Position numbers and translations under genes: made by a program. Shown one piece after another: positions 43,709 through 55,063 of a stretch of 64,000 nt of DNA (the first letter of the stretch is position 1; each line of letters starts with the position of its first letter). Under the pieces are notes generated by a model. It had not been told where the DNA came from, did no database searches, and saw only the letters and a list, made by a program, of their open reading frames with translations. Source of the stretch: Hysterangium stoloniferum (taxonomy: Eukaryota > Basidiomycota > Agaricomycetes > Hysterangiales > Hysterangiaceae); assembly GCA_015178975.1 (NCBI GenBank), contig WHVD01000028.1:372001-436000 (forward strand), given 5' to 3'.

Positions 43709-43927
43709 CACTGCTGGGCTGATCCCCTGTAGGGGACTCAAAATCCTTCTCAGTGAGGTGAAATTTAAGAAATTGATTTTGTTTGCCACAAAATCTCAAA
43801 TTGATTTCCTTATAAGGAAATTAATAGAATCTTGTAGTGCACAAAATCCATTTCTTAAATTCTAACAAAATTTGACATCCCTGCAAAGGATTTTGTGGTG
43901 CTCCAAAAGTGGTTCACCCCAGCAGTG
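43709..43927. mobile_element. CACTG MITE (219 bp), target duplication ATA
   Basis: Ends CACTGCTGGGCTGA and TTCACCCCAGCAGTG. ATA flanks both ends (43706-43708, 43928-43930). The interior is largely inverted (AAATTTAAGAAATTGATTTTG vs AAATCCATTTCTTAAATTC). Same CACTG/3-bp pattern as 42709-43082 but a different sequence, so a second family. Confidence 0.78.
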
Positions 43928-43930
43928 ATA

Positions 43931-45280
43931 CTGGCTCAATGGCATTAAGACTCTCTCCACTGTGAATTGAACAGAGGGTAATTTATAGATACATGCATCC
44001 AATTGGTTGGTGCAGTAACTACTTCAGGGATCAGAGTGTGGATGAGGGAGAGTTTGAGAGTGAATGGTTCAGCTTCTGAAGTTACAGCTTTCATCTTCCC
44101 TTTCACCTTCTTGCTCATTGGGGTAGGTTCATCAAATGAGTCTGCAATGGGATCATCAATGTCCATCAGGTTTTCAATGGGCAAGTGGATGGGACTACTG
44201 AGGGATATGCAAAGGGAGGGGGTGGGTTCTGGTGAAGCAATCAGGCATGAGATGGGTCACTAGGGAATCTCGAGGTCTCTTGGAAGTTCTGGCAAGGCTA
44301 CAGGGTCAGGCAGTTGAGAGGGTAGAGTGGGGTGGTTCAGTTGTGTGGGTAAAGTGATGACAGAGGGGAGGTTCCTGCACAACAGGAGGAATGGGATAGG
44401 AAAGGCATGATGTCGAGGCAATCAGTGCTGATGCCATTGATGTTGCATCCAGAAGTAGTGGAGAAAAGGTGGGGGATTCATGCATGATGAGAGAAGTAGG
44501 GAAAGGAGAGCATAGTATTGGGGCATTTGATATTGGTGCCATTGATGGTTCATCTGGGTGATATCCTCTCCAGACCCAGACTGAGGGTTGTAGCTTTCTT
44601 CTCTGATTGGGATCACTGGTTATAAAATGGACCCCCTGGTCAGGGAATAAGAATCCTTTGTGGCAGTCTACACCCAAGTATTTAGTCTTATACAAAGGGT
44701 TGTCTGACGGGCTTAAATCTGAGTTGGACAATGAGTCTGCAGGTCACATTCAATATGTTCTCTCTATGGGGCCCCTTCATTCAAGGAGTTGGGGGGTAAT
44801 TCAACTCCATCTCTGCATCACAATTTGACACTCTGCAGTTTAATCCTTCTGACCAGTTCTCAATCATAGAAGATAGTGCCATCCTTCTCCTTCCTACTCT
44901 TCTTCCCCACCACTCAGATACATGGGGTGCCTCTGTAGTTGGCATCCATCTCAGCATAATCCATCCATTTTTGTCCTGGGGAGGAGAGATTATCACCAGG
45001 GTTCTGTTACCTTCCTTCTCAGCTCCCATCTAGATTGTTTAGATAGGGTCCCTGTCTTAGCACCTCTACTCCTCTGGTCTTCCTGGTACTCCACTTTCCT
45101 CTTCCTCTTAATTTCTCTTAATTCTGCCTCTCCCTTCACAGAGAAGTCCTTGCTCCATTGTGCACACCTAATCTCTTCTTTGGCCATGGATGGAAAGATA
45201 TATTGTGGTGTGGGGGACCTTATTCCAACCACCATGGATGCCACTCCAGTTACTGCCCAATAAAGTCTGTGATGTCAACA
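43931..45280 (-). pseudogene. Unidentified decayed coding region
   Basis: Minus-strand frames in succession: 44993-45244 (EIKRKRKVEYQEDQRSRGAK), 44781-45029 (RRVGRRRMALSSMIENWSEG), 44306-44731 (SDPNQRRKLQPSVWVWRGYH) and 43945-44184 (MPIENLMDIDDPIADSFDEP). They could be one broken retroelement or transposon accessory protein; composition is coding-like but no domain is recognised. Order is consistent with one minus-strand gene. Confidence 0.3.
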
Positions 45281-45284
45281 AAGA

Positions 45285-45600
45285 AGCCTCCATGTTACCC
45301 CTAGCATACTCAATGCTTTCTGTGTGAGACAAAGGATCAGGTCATGATGCCATGGTGGTAGAAAGGGAGGTAGTCAGCTGGGGTCAGGGGATTCTCTTGA
45401 AGTTAGGTGATTTGGGTTTGATCAGTATTGTGACATGGAAGGAACCTCTGTGTTACTCCCTACACACTCAATGCTTTCTGTATGAGATGAGGGGTCAGGA
45501 AACATTGCAGTGGTAGAAGGAGGGGTAGTCATTTGAGGTCATGGGATTCTCTTGAAATGAGGGAATTTGGATCAAGGTTGTTGATAGTGTGACATGATGT
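45285..45600 (+). repeat. Tandem duplication of about 155 bp
   Basis: Two head-to-tail units share ACTCAATGCTTTCTGT, GGTAGTCA, GGGATTCTCTTGAA and TGTGACATG at matching spacing. About 20% divergence by eye. Confidence 0.65.
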
Positions 45601-45849
45601 AGTTGTTGAAGTGTTCAGGGAAAATACATAGAGAGAGGTGGAAGAGACAAAGAGAGTCATGAAAAATTTTAGCACATTTACATCTCTTTATATTAATTTA
45701 AACCCTGCTCAGTTGCCAATGTGAAGAGGTCAAAGGGGGGGAGGGAAAAGAGAAGAGTGGAAAGAATTGAATACATATGTAGACAGATAAAATAAGATGA
45801 TTGTGTTCTTGAGCACTGAAGAGCATATAGTTCATTAAACCCTCTAAAT

Positions 45850-46010
45850 TGCCTTGTAGGCCCTGAGGAGTGGAGGAGTGTTTTGAAGGTCATTACTGTT
45901 TAGCCAGGTATCCTCTTCCAGTCCATATCCTTTCCATCTAACTTGAAAAAGTAACCAATTTTGATGCTTCTTGTGTCCTACTATCACTTTGACCTCATAC
46001 TCTTTGTCCT
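45850..46010 (-). pseudogene. Chromodomain at the gypsy C-terminus
   Basis: The minus frame reads EYEVKVIVGHKKHQNWLLFQ, then VRWKGYGLEEDTWLNSNDL, the chromodomain pattern YEVE.I...........YLVKWKGY...E.TWEP...L. Two of the three aromatic-cage positions are visible (Tyr at the start, Trp of WKGY); the third is Trp in DTW. In chromoviruses this domain steers integration to methylated-histone chromatin. Read in isolation; the upstream integrase frame is broken. Confidence 0.7.
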
Positions 46011-46117
46011 TGGCATTTAATTCCCTTGGATTTTCAAGTTGAGTCCTTTGTTTAAATGTTTTGGGAGAAAGTGATGTTTATTGAGATGACTTTAAAAGGT
46101 CTGGAAGGGATGCAGAT

Positions 46118-46680
46118 TCAACTTTTCCAGTTCAAATCTCTGAAGTATAGCATCTTGTTTTTCCCAATGAAGTAATGAGAGGCAGTGGCAACTATGTTCA
46201 GTGAGGCAGATTCAGCAGTGTAGTGAGTCCTGAAAGAGGGTTCCTTTGGGTATTTATCATGAAGTTCCTTCACATACCCCTTGTTGATTTCTAATATTAG
46301 TTGGGAGTTCAACACTATTGATGGCAGGTCATCCCTGATGGGACTCATGGAGTCAGGTATTCAAGGGAGCCTGGATAGTAGGTTGATGTTGCTGTGGACT
46401 CATCCTGTATGATGTAATATTTCTAGCCCAGGGTATGTGGCATATACTGCCCCCCATGCAGCCAGTCAGCGATTAATGTTCTTGTATGGCTTGGCCCATT
46501 GTAAGGCTGTGTGATCCATGATGAGGGGTATGTATATGTTCACCTTCTATAAACAGTTGGAAATGAACCAGCCCTTCCTTGGCTGCTAATGCTTCTTGTT
46601 CTGTGGCAGAGTAGTTACATTTCACTTTCTTAAGTGTGTGGCTCCAGTAGGCAATGACACTGTAGAGAGTTCAATCAGAA
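46118..46680 (-). pseudogene. Gypsy RNase H and integrase zinc region, broken
   Basis: RNase H phrases SATEQEALAAKEGLVHFQLF, EGEHIYIPLIMDHTALQWA and YPGLEILHHTG (about 46400-46680) fit gypsy RNase H (Y...EKE.LA...A...W..YL.G..F.V.TDH..L..). The following frame (46118-46348) is the integrase entry region. The DDE core is absent; the frame runs straight to the chromodomain. Confidence 0.6.
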
Positions 46681-46689
46681 AGTGACTAA

Positions 46690-48000
46690 TATGGCTATAG
46701 TTCTGAGTCACAGTCACAAGCACAAACTCTTATATATACTTTGGCACTCAAGATGATTTCTACAACAGCCTAATTAGTTCCATCAATCAGATGTACTAAA
46801 ACTCCACATCATGTTCAACACTGCATCATCATCCAAAGTAACTCTCAGTTCCTACTCGAAACTGACTCTTCCTTCTCAAATGGAACTCCAACCAATAACA
46901 TATCACTTCTCCTCATCCTCAGAAATCATACCCAAGCATACTCCTCCAAAGAACACCTTCATTTTCTCCATTGACAAGGTATTTGACCCCCTGCTCCTGA
47001 TGATCCTGTCTTTATTCATGTATGTATATGATGACTCCCATGAAGTCTTTCACTATCAATTCAATTGGGTACTCTAGCGAGATCATTCCCCACCATCACA
47101 GGGAATCTATTATGAGGCAATGTTCACTCCAGTAGGAGATCACAGAGGACCCTTGTTGATTTCATTCCTGGTTCCAGAAGGAAGTCAAGTAGAGCCTCAT
47201 TGTGGTCATAGGATGGTAGTATTGTCAAGATTTCAAATTCAAGCATAGCATTTGAGGGTGACTCATTGTCATGGGCTTCTTGAGTGTTTCTGACTCATTA
47301 TCATTGATGTTTCATCAGCCATCACTTCTATTCACTCCATCTCACCTATTGTCTGACTCAGTTGCCCCTATTGTTCTATTGTATTCCCCATTTATCTGTA
47401 TCACATGTCTGATCTCATCCTTTGTTTGTCATTAACCATGTGGATCAGCACAGCCTCCCCCTTTTATTATTCACAGCTTTACTAATATTCTTACCAAGAT
47501 GACTCAGATATGACTCACACCATATTGCATCATTATTGTGTCATCATTTGTAGATGTCTGTTTTGATTGTGCTTCCCCATCCATATAAGGGCCTCTCTTT
47601 TGCCCACTATTGAACAAGCAATTTCATTGTATCTCATTTCAAAGCTCATTCTTAAGAACAGTCTCTTAAGTCTTACACTCAATCTCACTCCTACAGCCAG
47701 TAAGGGATACTGTAGTGTCTCTTATTGTTGAAATTCTACATTCTACAACATTGGGCTTGCATAAACCTTTTGTATAAATCTACATCTACATCATCCAAGG
47801 TCCAATATTAATCCTCATGCTCCAAGTGTGTTCAGTTATAGACCAGTTATCCAATGACTGTGTTAGTGACTGTCATAACAACTTGACTATTGCATGCAGG
47901 TTATTAGGTATATTTCTAGTAACAAACTTACAACATGTTCCACCATGATGCAGGTGTTGTCAAACTCTTAACCCAAGAATCAGTCCAAGTGGTTTTGGGT
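46690..48000. other. Unassigned 1.3-kb block interrupting the gypsy pol
   Basis: It lies between the RT and RNase H halves. A TATA-like CATATAAGGGCC near 47585 followed by a C/T-rich stretch resembles an LTR promoter, so the block may be an inserted LTR in plus orientation. I could not define ends or a target duplication. Confidence 0.35.
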
Positions 48001-48038
48001 TCCTTGATCTTGTAGCAATTTACAAAAATGGGTACTCC

Positions 48039-48720
48039 TCATGATTGCTCAAAGGCAGACTTCACTTGGTTGTAAGGTTTCCTATCTTTTAAGTCCCATA
48101 GAGCCATTTTCTGAGCTTGTTGGGGGCAACATCCTAAGGTGAAGTCGGAGGCATCCATACACAGGTGATAGGGCATTCTGCTAATCAGGTGTCCCAACAC
48201 TGGAGTGGAGCTTAATGTGACTTTGGTATCTTCCAATGCCCTGGTGTGTTTGGAAGTCCAGGGCCAATGGGTTCCTTTCCTTAGTCCAAATGGCCTCCAT
48301 TTAAACTGTCACAGTCCTCTATAGGATCTGAAAGTGGTTTTCAGCTTGTCTTCATCCAGCATCTCTAGTTGGGTGTCTAGTTGGGTGAATTCTGCTAGCA
48401 TGTTGAATGAGGACAAGACATTCAAACCAGATAAAGCCTGCATTATTTCAGACTGGCACAGTAACAGAAACTTGTCAGTAGTGAGACTGTTCAATTTTCA
48501 ATAGTCTATCATTACTCGTCTATCATTACTCAGGGCTTTCCATTGCAACTGGCAACAAAGGCCAGTGCTCCCCATGGGTTCTTGGATGGTTCAATGACCC
48601 CTTGTTGAAACCTAGTATCCATTTGTTTGTTGATAACCTTCCTGTTAGTTGGAGGGGTTTGGAACATAGGCATTGAGATCAGCTGAGCATCACTCTTCAA
48701 GGACATTAGCTTTAACATTG
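48039..48720 (-). pseudogene. Gypsy reverse transcriptase fragments
   Basis: TNRKVINKQMDTRFQQGVIE..PSKNPWGALAFV (48530-48718), then MQALSGLNVLSSFNMLAEFT..FRSYRGL (48309-48494), then PVLGHLISRMPYHLCMDASD (48039-48236). These match RT motifs VIEPS.SPW..P and L.A..GF.Q....E....TAF.T..G, and the start of RNase H (TDASD). The (Y/F)xDD segment is deleted, so the copy is dead. Confidence 0.75.
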
Positions 48721-48936
48721 ACTTGTCCTAATCATCCATTGACCCAAAGGCCTGAATGTTCTTGGTTAGTATAGAACTAAGGTGGGGTGAAACATCAATG
48801 GGGATATCTCATCCTAGGTTGACCAGTTTATGTTGGAGCAAAGCATCTTGGTAGTGGTGACCTCTGAAGTCTTAGGACCCACAGGGTTGAAATCATTGAC
48901 CATGTTGCCCATCAAAGGATGGTTCAGATGATCAAG

Positions 48937-49461
48937 GGAGGATAACCCAAAACTTTAAAAGTTATTTATCCACTAAAGTATATATATTTATATTGTTTGC
49001 TGTAGAATTAAGATTTAATCAAATTCAGTCTATCAGATGACATTCTGGAGAATAAGGAAATATTAATATTTATCTTGTATCTGACAAAGGGTAGTCAAAC
49101 AAACATAGATTATCCTTTTGGGGATAAATTTCACAACATGGATTGGTTGGCCAGATAGTTCTGGCTAACTTTCTAAACCAAATAAATTTAAATTATACAT
49201 ATGAACTACATTTGAAAGTTCACATGTATACAAGAGAATGCATCTTATCCCAAAGATTAAGTCATAACCCAAATAATTTTGTTTAACCATGACATTTGTG
49301 CATATTTTAAAAGAGCATACAAGCCTTAAAGGTGAAATTTTGGGGTAATGAAATATAAACCCCTAAAACATGTAGTCATAGCCAAAGGAAATAATCTCAC
49401 TTAAAAATATGAGGACTTTTCTATAAAATTTTGTATATTCAATGAATTGTGACTATCCTCC
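48937..49461 (+). mobile_element. GGAGGATA element copy 2 (525 bp), target duplication AAG
   Basis: Ends GGAGGATAACCC and GTGACTATCCTCC, AAG at 48934-48936 and 49462-49464. The shortest of the three copies; it lacks the 20-bp tandem units of copy 1 and the internal duplication of copy 3. It sits inside the gypsy relic between the RT and protease regions. Confidence 0.85.
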
Positions 49462-49464
49462 AAG

Positions 49465-50223
49465 GGTTAAGAATATGATCCTCTTCTATCTTGGAAAGAC
49501 TCTCGATAAGATGAGTGAGCTTCATCCTGGTAGACTGCAACTTGTGTCTTTCTGCCAATGATGCAGGTTTCTGAGCCCACTTGTTGGCATCAAATGCCAT
49601 TGTTAACAGTTGCTTCTAAAAAAAAGGGTAGTCACATGTACAGAGGTAGTGAACTGATGGGTGTTCAGTGGAGCTCTAAAGGTTGTTCACATACTGTATG
49701 TATGTGGGGCACCAAACTGAGAGTGTCCAGAAGAACCTAAAGATGGGTGGCCAGTGGAGCCTCTGCACCTGACTGAGCTAAAGAGAAGGAAATTGACTGT
49801 TGGGAGGCTGGAATATATGATAACCCAATACCCAACAATCAATGGATTGTAAATGGGTGGGTTAGTTGCATTCAAGGATGGCCAAAAATCAAACACCAAC
49901 TGTATCAAAAATTGACCTAAAGATTTTTCTTGTGGAACAGGTGACCAGAATGGCTTTTGGGGTGACAATATTGTCAACAATGTTGTCCAAGTATTCTTAG
50001 GGGAACCAGGTTGACTGGTAATGTTGGAGCTAAAGGAAAACTGAAACACTAAAACAAAAAGTAACTTGAAGGCCTAAAAGAGTGGATGCATTGCAGAAGG
50101 GATTGGCCACTATTGCATGAGGGGATCCAACATGATCCTACAAATTCAGGGGCCCAAGGGTTTGCTTATGCTGTTTTTGACTCAGTTTCCAATGTCAGGT
50201 TCCAAGGGCTTTTCAGCCTTAGC
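49465..50223 (-). pseudogene. Gypsy Gag-protease linker region, decayed
   Basis: A minus frame at 49687-50049 is open for 120 codons but has low-complexity composition and no protease D-S/T-G motif that I can identify. It is placed between Gag and RT, so it belongs to the same element by position. Confidence 0.35.
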
Positions 50224-50226
50224 AGT

Positions 50227-50846
50227 GGAGGATAACCCAAAACTTTAAAAGTTATTTATCCACTAAAGTGTATATATCTATATTGTTTGTTGTAAAATTA
50301 ATATTTAAGCAAATTCAGTCTATCAGATGACATTCTGGAGAATAAGGAAATATTAATATTTACCTTGTATCTGACAAAAGTTAGTCAAACAAACATATAT
50401 AGATTATCCTTTTGGGGATAAATTCCACAACATGGATTGGTTGGCCAGATAGTTCTGGTTAATTTTCTAAACCAAATAAATTTAAACTATATGAACTATA
50501 TTTGAAAGTTTGCATAATATACAAGAGAATGCATTTCATCCCAAATATTAAGTCATAACCCAAATAATTTTGGTTAACTATAATGTTTGTGGACATTTTA
50601 AAAGTCACAGAGATACTAGAGAATGCATCTCATCCCAAATATTAGGTAACAACCCAGATAATCTTGTATAACCATGACATTTCTGCATATTTTAAAAGAG
50701 CATACAAGTCTTAAAGATCAAATTTTGGGGTAATGAAATATAAACTCCTAAAACATGTAGTCATAGCCAGAGGAAGTAGTCTCACTTAAAAATATGAGGA
50801 GTTTTTCATAAAATTTTGTATATTCAATGAATTTTAACTGTCCTCC
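50227..50846 (+). mobile_element. GGAGGATA element copy 3 (620 bp), target duplication AGT
   Basis: Ends GGAGGATAACCC and TTAACTGTCCTCC, AGT at 50224-50226 and 50847-50849. It has an internal duplication of about 90 bp (GAGAATGCAT.TCATCCCAAAT twice, about 50525 and 50620), which explains the extra length. Inserted directly behind the Gag zinc knuckle of the gypsy relic. Confidence 0.85.
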
Positions 50847-50879
50847 AGTGTGAGCTTTAGTGGTGTTGTTTAAAGGACA

Positions 50880-51179
50880 TTTGTTTGCCATGTGTCCCAG
50901 GGTGACACACCAGAGGCAGAGATCATTATCCTTTCATTGCTGTCTTTCCTCAGGGGTCAGTTTACCATCATCACCAAGCTTGGTACTTAGCTCATCTTTC
51001 AGCTTGACTGTGGAGATCCCAATATTATTGTTAGAGGCTGCAGTGTTGTTAGGTGTTGAGTCAGTCCTATTTTTCTTTTTAGACTTCTTCAAGGAGTGGT
51101 CACCATTTCTATTGTTTCCATTTGATGAGGATGCCTGTTCATTGTCTTGATTGTTCTTTGCTGGGCAGTCTAAAGACAT
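50880..51179 (-). pseudogene. Gypsy Gag C-terminus with zinc knuckle
   Basis: The minus frame contains an Asn/Ser-rich segment, LKDELSTKLGDDGKLTPEER, and the knuckle CLWCVTLGHMANKC. This is the usual fungal gypsy Gag end (LTPEER..R...NLC..CG..GH....C). Truncated by the inserted GGAGGATA element. Confidence 0.75.
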
Positions 51180-51199
51180 TTCATAATTGACTTCATTGG

Positions 51200-51540
51200 C
51201 ACCCTACTCCCAATAGTGAGCATTGCATTGCTGAGATTTCATGCACATATCAATGAGCATAGTTGGCTTGCCATCACCTTGACAAATGTTATCCTTAGGA
51301 TGAGATGGGCATCCCAGCCTTGTCCCTAGTTTGGACACTCCTGCCTTGTTTCTTGTTTGCCTGTTTTGTCAAACACATCAGTATTAAAAAAAAGTGAAAG
51401 CACTTACTGTCCAGGACCCCAACCCCCTTGACCTCATTGTCATTCTCCTCATCATCTTCCCCCATGTGCTTCCTTTTTATCTGTTATACAGTCAGTAAGG
51501 GATAAACAAAGAAGAAGATAGACATGCACCTTGGTTGCCC
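51200..51540 (-). pseudogene. Gypsy Gag central region, broken
   Basis: Continuation of Gag upstream of the knuckle (RLGCPSHPKDNICQGDGKPT in one frame) with frame changes. No separate gene. Confidence 0.35.
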
Positions 51541-51552
51541 CTGCCAGTCCTT

Positions 51553-51899
51553 TGCCCTTTCCCTTTCCCTTTCCTTTCCCTTTCCCTTTCCCTTTCCCTT
51601 TCCCTTTCCTTTCCCTTTCCCTTTCCCTTTCCCTTTCCCTTTCCCTTTCCCTTTCCCTTTCCCTTTCCCTTTCCCTTTCCCTTTCCCTTTCCCTTTCCCT
51701 TTCCCTTTCCTTTCCCTTTCCCTTTCCCTTTCCCTTTCCCTTTCCCTTTCCCTTTCCCTTTCCCTTTCCCTTTCCCTTTCCCTTTCCCTTTCCCTTTCCC
51801 TTTCCCTTTCCCTTTCCCTTTCCCTTTCCCTTTCCCTTTCCCTTTCCCTTTCCCTTTCCCTTTCCCTTTCCCTTTCCCTTTCCCTTTCCCTTTCCCTTC
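51553..51899 (+). repeat. TTTCCC hexanucleotide array, about 57 units
   Basis: Nearly pure TTTCCC tandem repeat with three 5-bp TTTCC interruptions near 51575, 51610 and 51710. On the minus strand it lengthens the gypsy Gag frame as alternating Gly-Lys (or Glu-Arg in another frame). It is not the fungal telomere unit (CCCTAA). The purity implies recent expansion. Confidence 0.95.
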
Positions 51900-52230
51900 C
51901 CATCATTAGTGGCCTTTCTTTTCACTGCCAACACTGCCTGAAAACCCTCCTTCTCCTTTTGATTCTTCTCAGTGACCTCCAATTCAAGTCATTGTCATTG
52001 CTACTCCTCAGCCTCCCACAGTTGTCAGTGAAGCTTTTCAACATCATCCTCATCACTGAGGCTTGGTAGGAAAAGAGGCAATGATTTGATTTCACATTTT
52101 TTCGAAATTTTTATATTCCACTAGTGCCCATTTTGACTAATAGATGTGAATATTTAAACCAAGCAAGTACACAAGGCATAATAACATCATTTTCTAGAAA
52201 GGTCTCAAAGGGTCTTGACCTAATGGGGGG
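51900..52230 (-). pseudogene. Gypsy Gag N-terminal side, charged coiled-coil-like
   Basis: The minus frame upstream of the array reads [20 protein letters not shown], charged and helical. Placed upstream of Gag; the start is not determined. Confidence 0.35.
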
Positions 52231-52234
52231 ATAC

Positions 52235-52933
52235 TGTTAGGTGTTAGGATCCCTGTCATTTCGGACCCCCACAACCTTTTTCATCTCATAACCCTCTGGT
52301 GTCCTGCTATCACCCCCAAATATGGGATCATCACTCATGGTGTCCCCAACTCTTGTTTCTTTGAAGCTTAGCCCTTCCATCCTGTCTCTGTCCCATTCAC
52401 TCTCCCATCACCATTTCCATGTGTACATCCCATTTGCCACCTCATACCTTTGTAATACTTTGTTATATTGTATTTAGTCTTATTTGGATTCCTGTTCCTT
52501 TCCCTACTTCTTTTTAACTCATCATCACCCTCACTTCTCTGATCAGCCCCCTGATCATCCGTCTCACTGTAGTATAAAGCTCTTTCCATGTATGTTACAG
52601 TTCTCCAGTTCAAATATTGACTTAGATTACCCCCTTCTAGTTCTCAGTCCTATTACTCCTGTTTTAATACCTTGAGCTGTGACTCCTTACCTTACGACTC
52701 TTAGTAATTCAGCCCTCCACTCAATTGAGCTAAGTGTTGATCTTTGTTCCTATTATACTATCTGCTCTGTTTGAAATACAAGAGCACCCTAACAGTTTGT
52801 GTGAGGGTGCACTACATAAATTGAAGCCAAGCTTTACCATGTTTATAGAGTCAGACCTCCTGACTAGTATGATCTCTATTGTCAGCCCCCCTGACTTAAA
52901 GCCTCCTCTCCCCATTTTGCTTAGATCTTAACA
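52235..52933 (+). mobile_element. Probable LTR fragment
   Basis: Ends with GATCTTAACA (52933) and contains AATTGAAGCCAAGC at about 52817, the LTR motif seen in families 1-3, in the orientation of 30374-31110. Start TGTTAGG at 52235 is tentative. The flanks GATAC/ACTGG do not match, so the boundaries are uncertain. Possibly the upstream LTR of the gypsy relic. Confidence 0.4.
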
Positions 52934-52939
52934 ACTGGT

Positions 52940-53990
52940 ATGCCTGGGACACCAGGCTTACACTGAATCCTACTATCTTTTCTCTATTTCCATCAGATGA
53001 ATGCTTTTGGCCCACAAACCAGTAGGCTGGATATTCAAGATTGTATTTGTATATCACCATAAGACATTCCTCATGGGACCCCAAAGCAAATTCAAATCAC
53101 TCCAAATGCACCTAGCATAGTCAAGAGACAAGATAGCAATCAATCTCATACATATATTATTCCAATCTGATGAGGATGATGAGGCATCCTATCCCCAACA
53201 GAAGCATTCTCAATGATACCTTCAAAGAATAGTGAAGGTGAGGTAGTCATTCATAAAACAAAGCCCAAAAGACTCCCAAAACCTGTGTCTATGCCTGCCT
53301 TATCTCCAATAATGGAGAGTTCTGGGATAAGTTCTAAGGTTTCACTATTTTCAATATGGAGATACTGGTAATGGTATTGAGGAAGCAGCTCAGGGGGTTT
53401 ACCAATGAGTACATTCACTGTGATGGATGTATAATTGGTCTCATTTTGCTTCTCAATGTGAAGGAAGAACCAGTAACCTTGGAAATAAGCCATTCATTTG
53501 TGATGAATGTAATATGGTTCCAATTCAACTGGCATTGTGACCTCAATCAGAGTGGCCTGTGAACTTGTTTTGATATTTGGATAACCTCTTGCAGATGTGT
53601 TTCAAATAGCTCATCAGCTAAATAACCATGCTACTCAACCTTTGCACAAGCACCTCTTGTAAGTTTCCAAATCAAAATTCACCTTCAATTGTCTTAATGC
53701 ATGTTAATCACATTTAGACCTGGTTTGGGTACCCTTTCCCAACATGGAAAGTATTACTATCCTGTGCCACTAATTCAACTTGATCATGATTCTGATCCTA
53801 AAAGATGGCACATGAAATGATGGTGACACAATCACTATCATAATCTATCTCCAACAGAGTCATGAATTCCAGAACATAGTGACCCCTTGTGGAAAGACCA
53901 GAAGTACAGATGGCAAATTAGAGTAAGCTATTAAAGTTATTTGTAGTTATTAAAATAACTGAAGTTTGACTTATATATAGTTGTAAAAAT
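52940..53990. other. Unassigned repeat-derived DNA
   Basis: A minus frame at 53251-53493 (VNVLIGKPPELLPQYHYQYL) is coding-like and unidentified. Remainder AT-rich, no ends recognised. Confidence 0.3.
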
Positions 53991-53995
53991 GGGAT

Positions 53996-54830
53996 TTGGT
54001 GTGCTCATTATCACATGAAGATGACAAGATCTTGGATTACCTTCATTATCCCTCATCTTTAATGTTTGCTGCTTTTCTGAAACCTCATCTTCCATTACCA
54101 AAACAAGTTAGAAGAGAAGAATGTCCTGCTTTGGATTGCCTGTACACTAGGAAGGTTCTTTCAGAGTTGAAAACTGAATCCACTTACCTTAAAAACCATC
54201 TCATATTGTTTTCTGGAGATCTCTCTTCAATAAAATTGCCATTATACATTATTGGCTGTATATAAACCTAGACTCTGGTACAAGGAACAAGGATAAATGG
54301 ATCCAATGAGCACCTGCAGCCCATGCAATGACTCTTCTTATCCTGATACAGTCCTACTGTACACCCAATTATCCCCTGATGATCCACCTTTTGAGGATCT
54401 TCCTAAACATACACAACAATTTCAAAACCTACTGAAACACTTGTGGCATATACAGTACAGCCAGATACCACCATCCCCTGCCATAGATGTTGACAAATAA
54501 GCCATTGGGTTACTTAAACATGAAATGTTTGAAACTTCAAAAGCAGCAGGGCCTGCCAGCTTTCAACAATGGGAATTGGATGCAGGTAATCATCAGAATA
54601 AATGGAGACCATATTCTTTTGTTCCCTACACTTGGAATGAAAGTGATATTCTAGAAACTGAATATCAGGTATTTTACTATCAATTTCAAAATATGATATA
54701 GATTAATGCTCATACTCTCATGTAGCATGGGCCAGAATTTAGTGAAGGCAGGGAACCAGACACTCAAGAATCTCACATTTTTCCTCTAAATAGACCAAAA
54801 CCCTGACCAGCTCAGAAGTGCAAAGCAGAG
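53996..54830 (+). pseudogene. Unidentified decayed gene
   Basis: Frames at 53996-54265 and 54297-54500 (LSPDDPPFEDLPKHTQQFQN) continue past a stop as HEMFETSKAAGPASFQQWEL and WNESDILETEYQ, ending at a GTATTT donor-like site. After a TAG acceptor comes GPEFSEGREPDTQESH. The exon-like structure suggests a former host or transposon gene; no domain recognised. Confidence 0.3.
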
Positions 54831-55063
54831 GGAATGTGTTAGGAAGCTTTGTGTGAGAAGAAGTCTGAAAGAATACTCAGAAAATGACCCAGGCTGAATT
54901 ATAAAGAGACTTAAAGGTATAAAATGTTTTAATGCAAATAAAGTTTTCTGTTATAATTTGCATTTTGAGAGTATATAACACAATATTGAGCATTTCACAC
55001 ATATTATTTGACATTTTTTAGAGCCTCTGTCTTCCATAAGTAATAAAAAAAAAGTTGTTTCAG

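Larger units (their letters stand above)
45840..52100 (-). mobile_element. Ty3/gypsy chromovirus relic, heavily interrupted
   Basis: Minus-strand order from the right: charged Gag region with a TTTCCC array (51450-52000); Gag with zinc knuckle (50880-51179); RT (48309-48720); RT/RNase H start (48039-48236); RNase H (about 46400-46680); integrase N-terminal piece (46118-46348); chromodomain (45850-46010). GAG-RT-RH-IN-chromo order identifies a chromodomain gypsy element. Interruptions are two GGAGGATA elements and an unassigned block of about 1.3 kb (46690-48000). Most of integrase and the RT catalytic site are deleted. Confidence 0.75.

Noticed and set aside
51553..51899. Telomere-like repeat
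   Set aside because: Unit is TTTCCC, not CCCTAA; it is internal and lies within a gypsy Gag region.
51524..52069. Long plus-strand open frames of repeated Phe-Pro or Ser-Leu through the TTTCCC array
   Set aside because: Open in all frames only because the hexamer contains no stop; not a gene.
6000..55000. A biosynthetic cluster or defence island hidden between the repeats
   Set aside because: Every identifiable coding block in this interval other than the aminotransferase gene belongs to a transposable element or is a decayed fragment.
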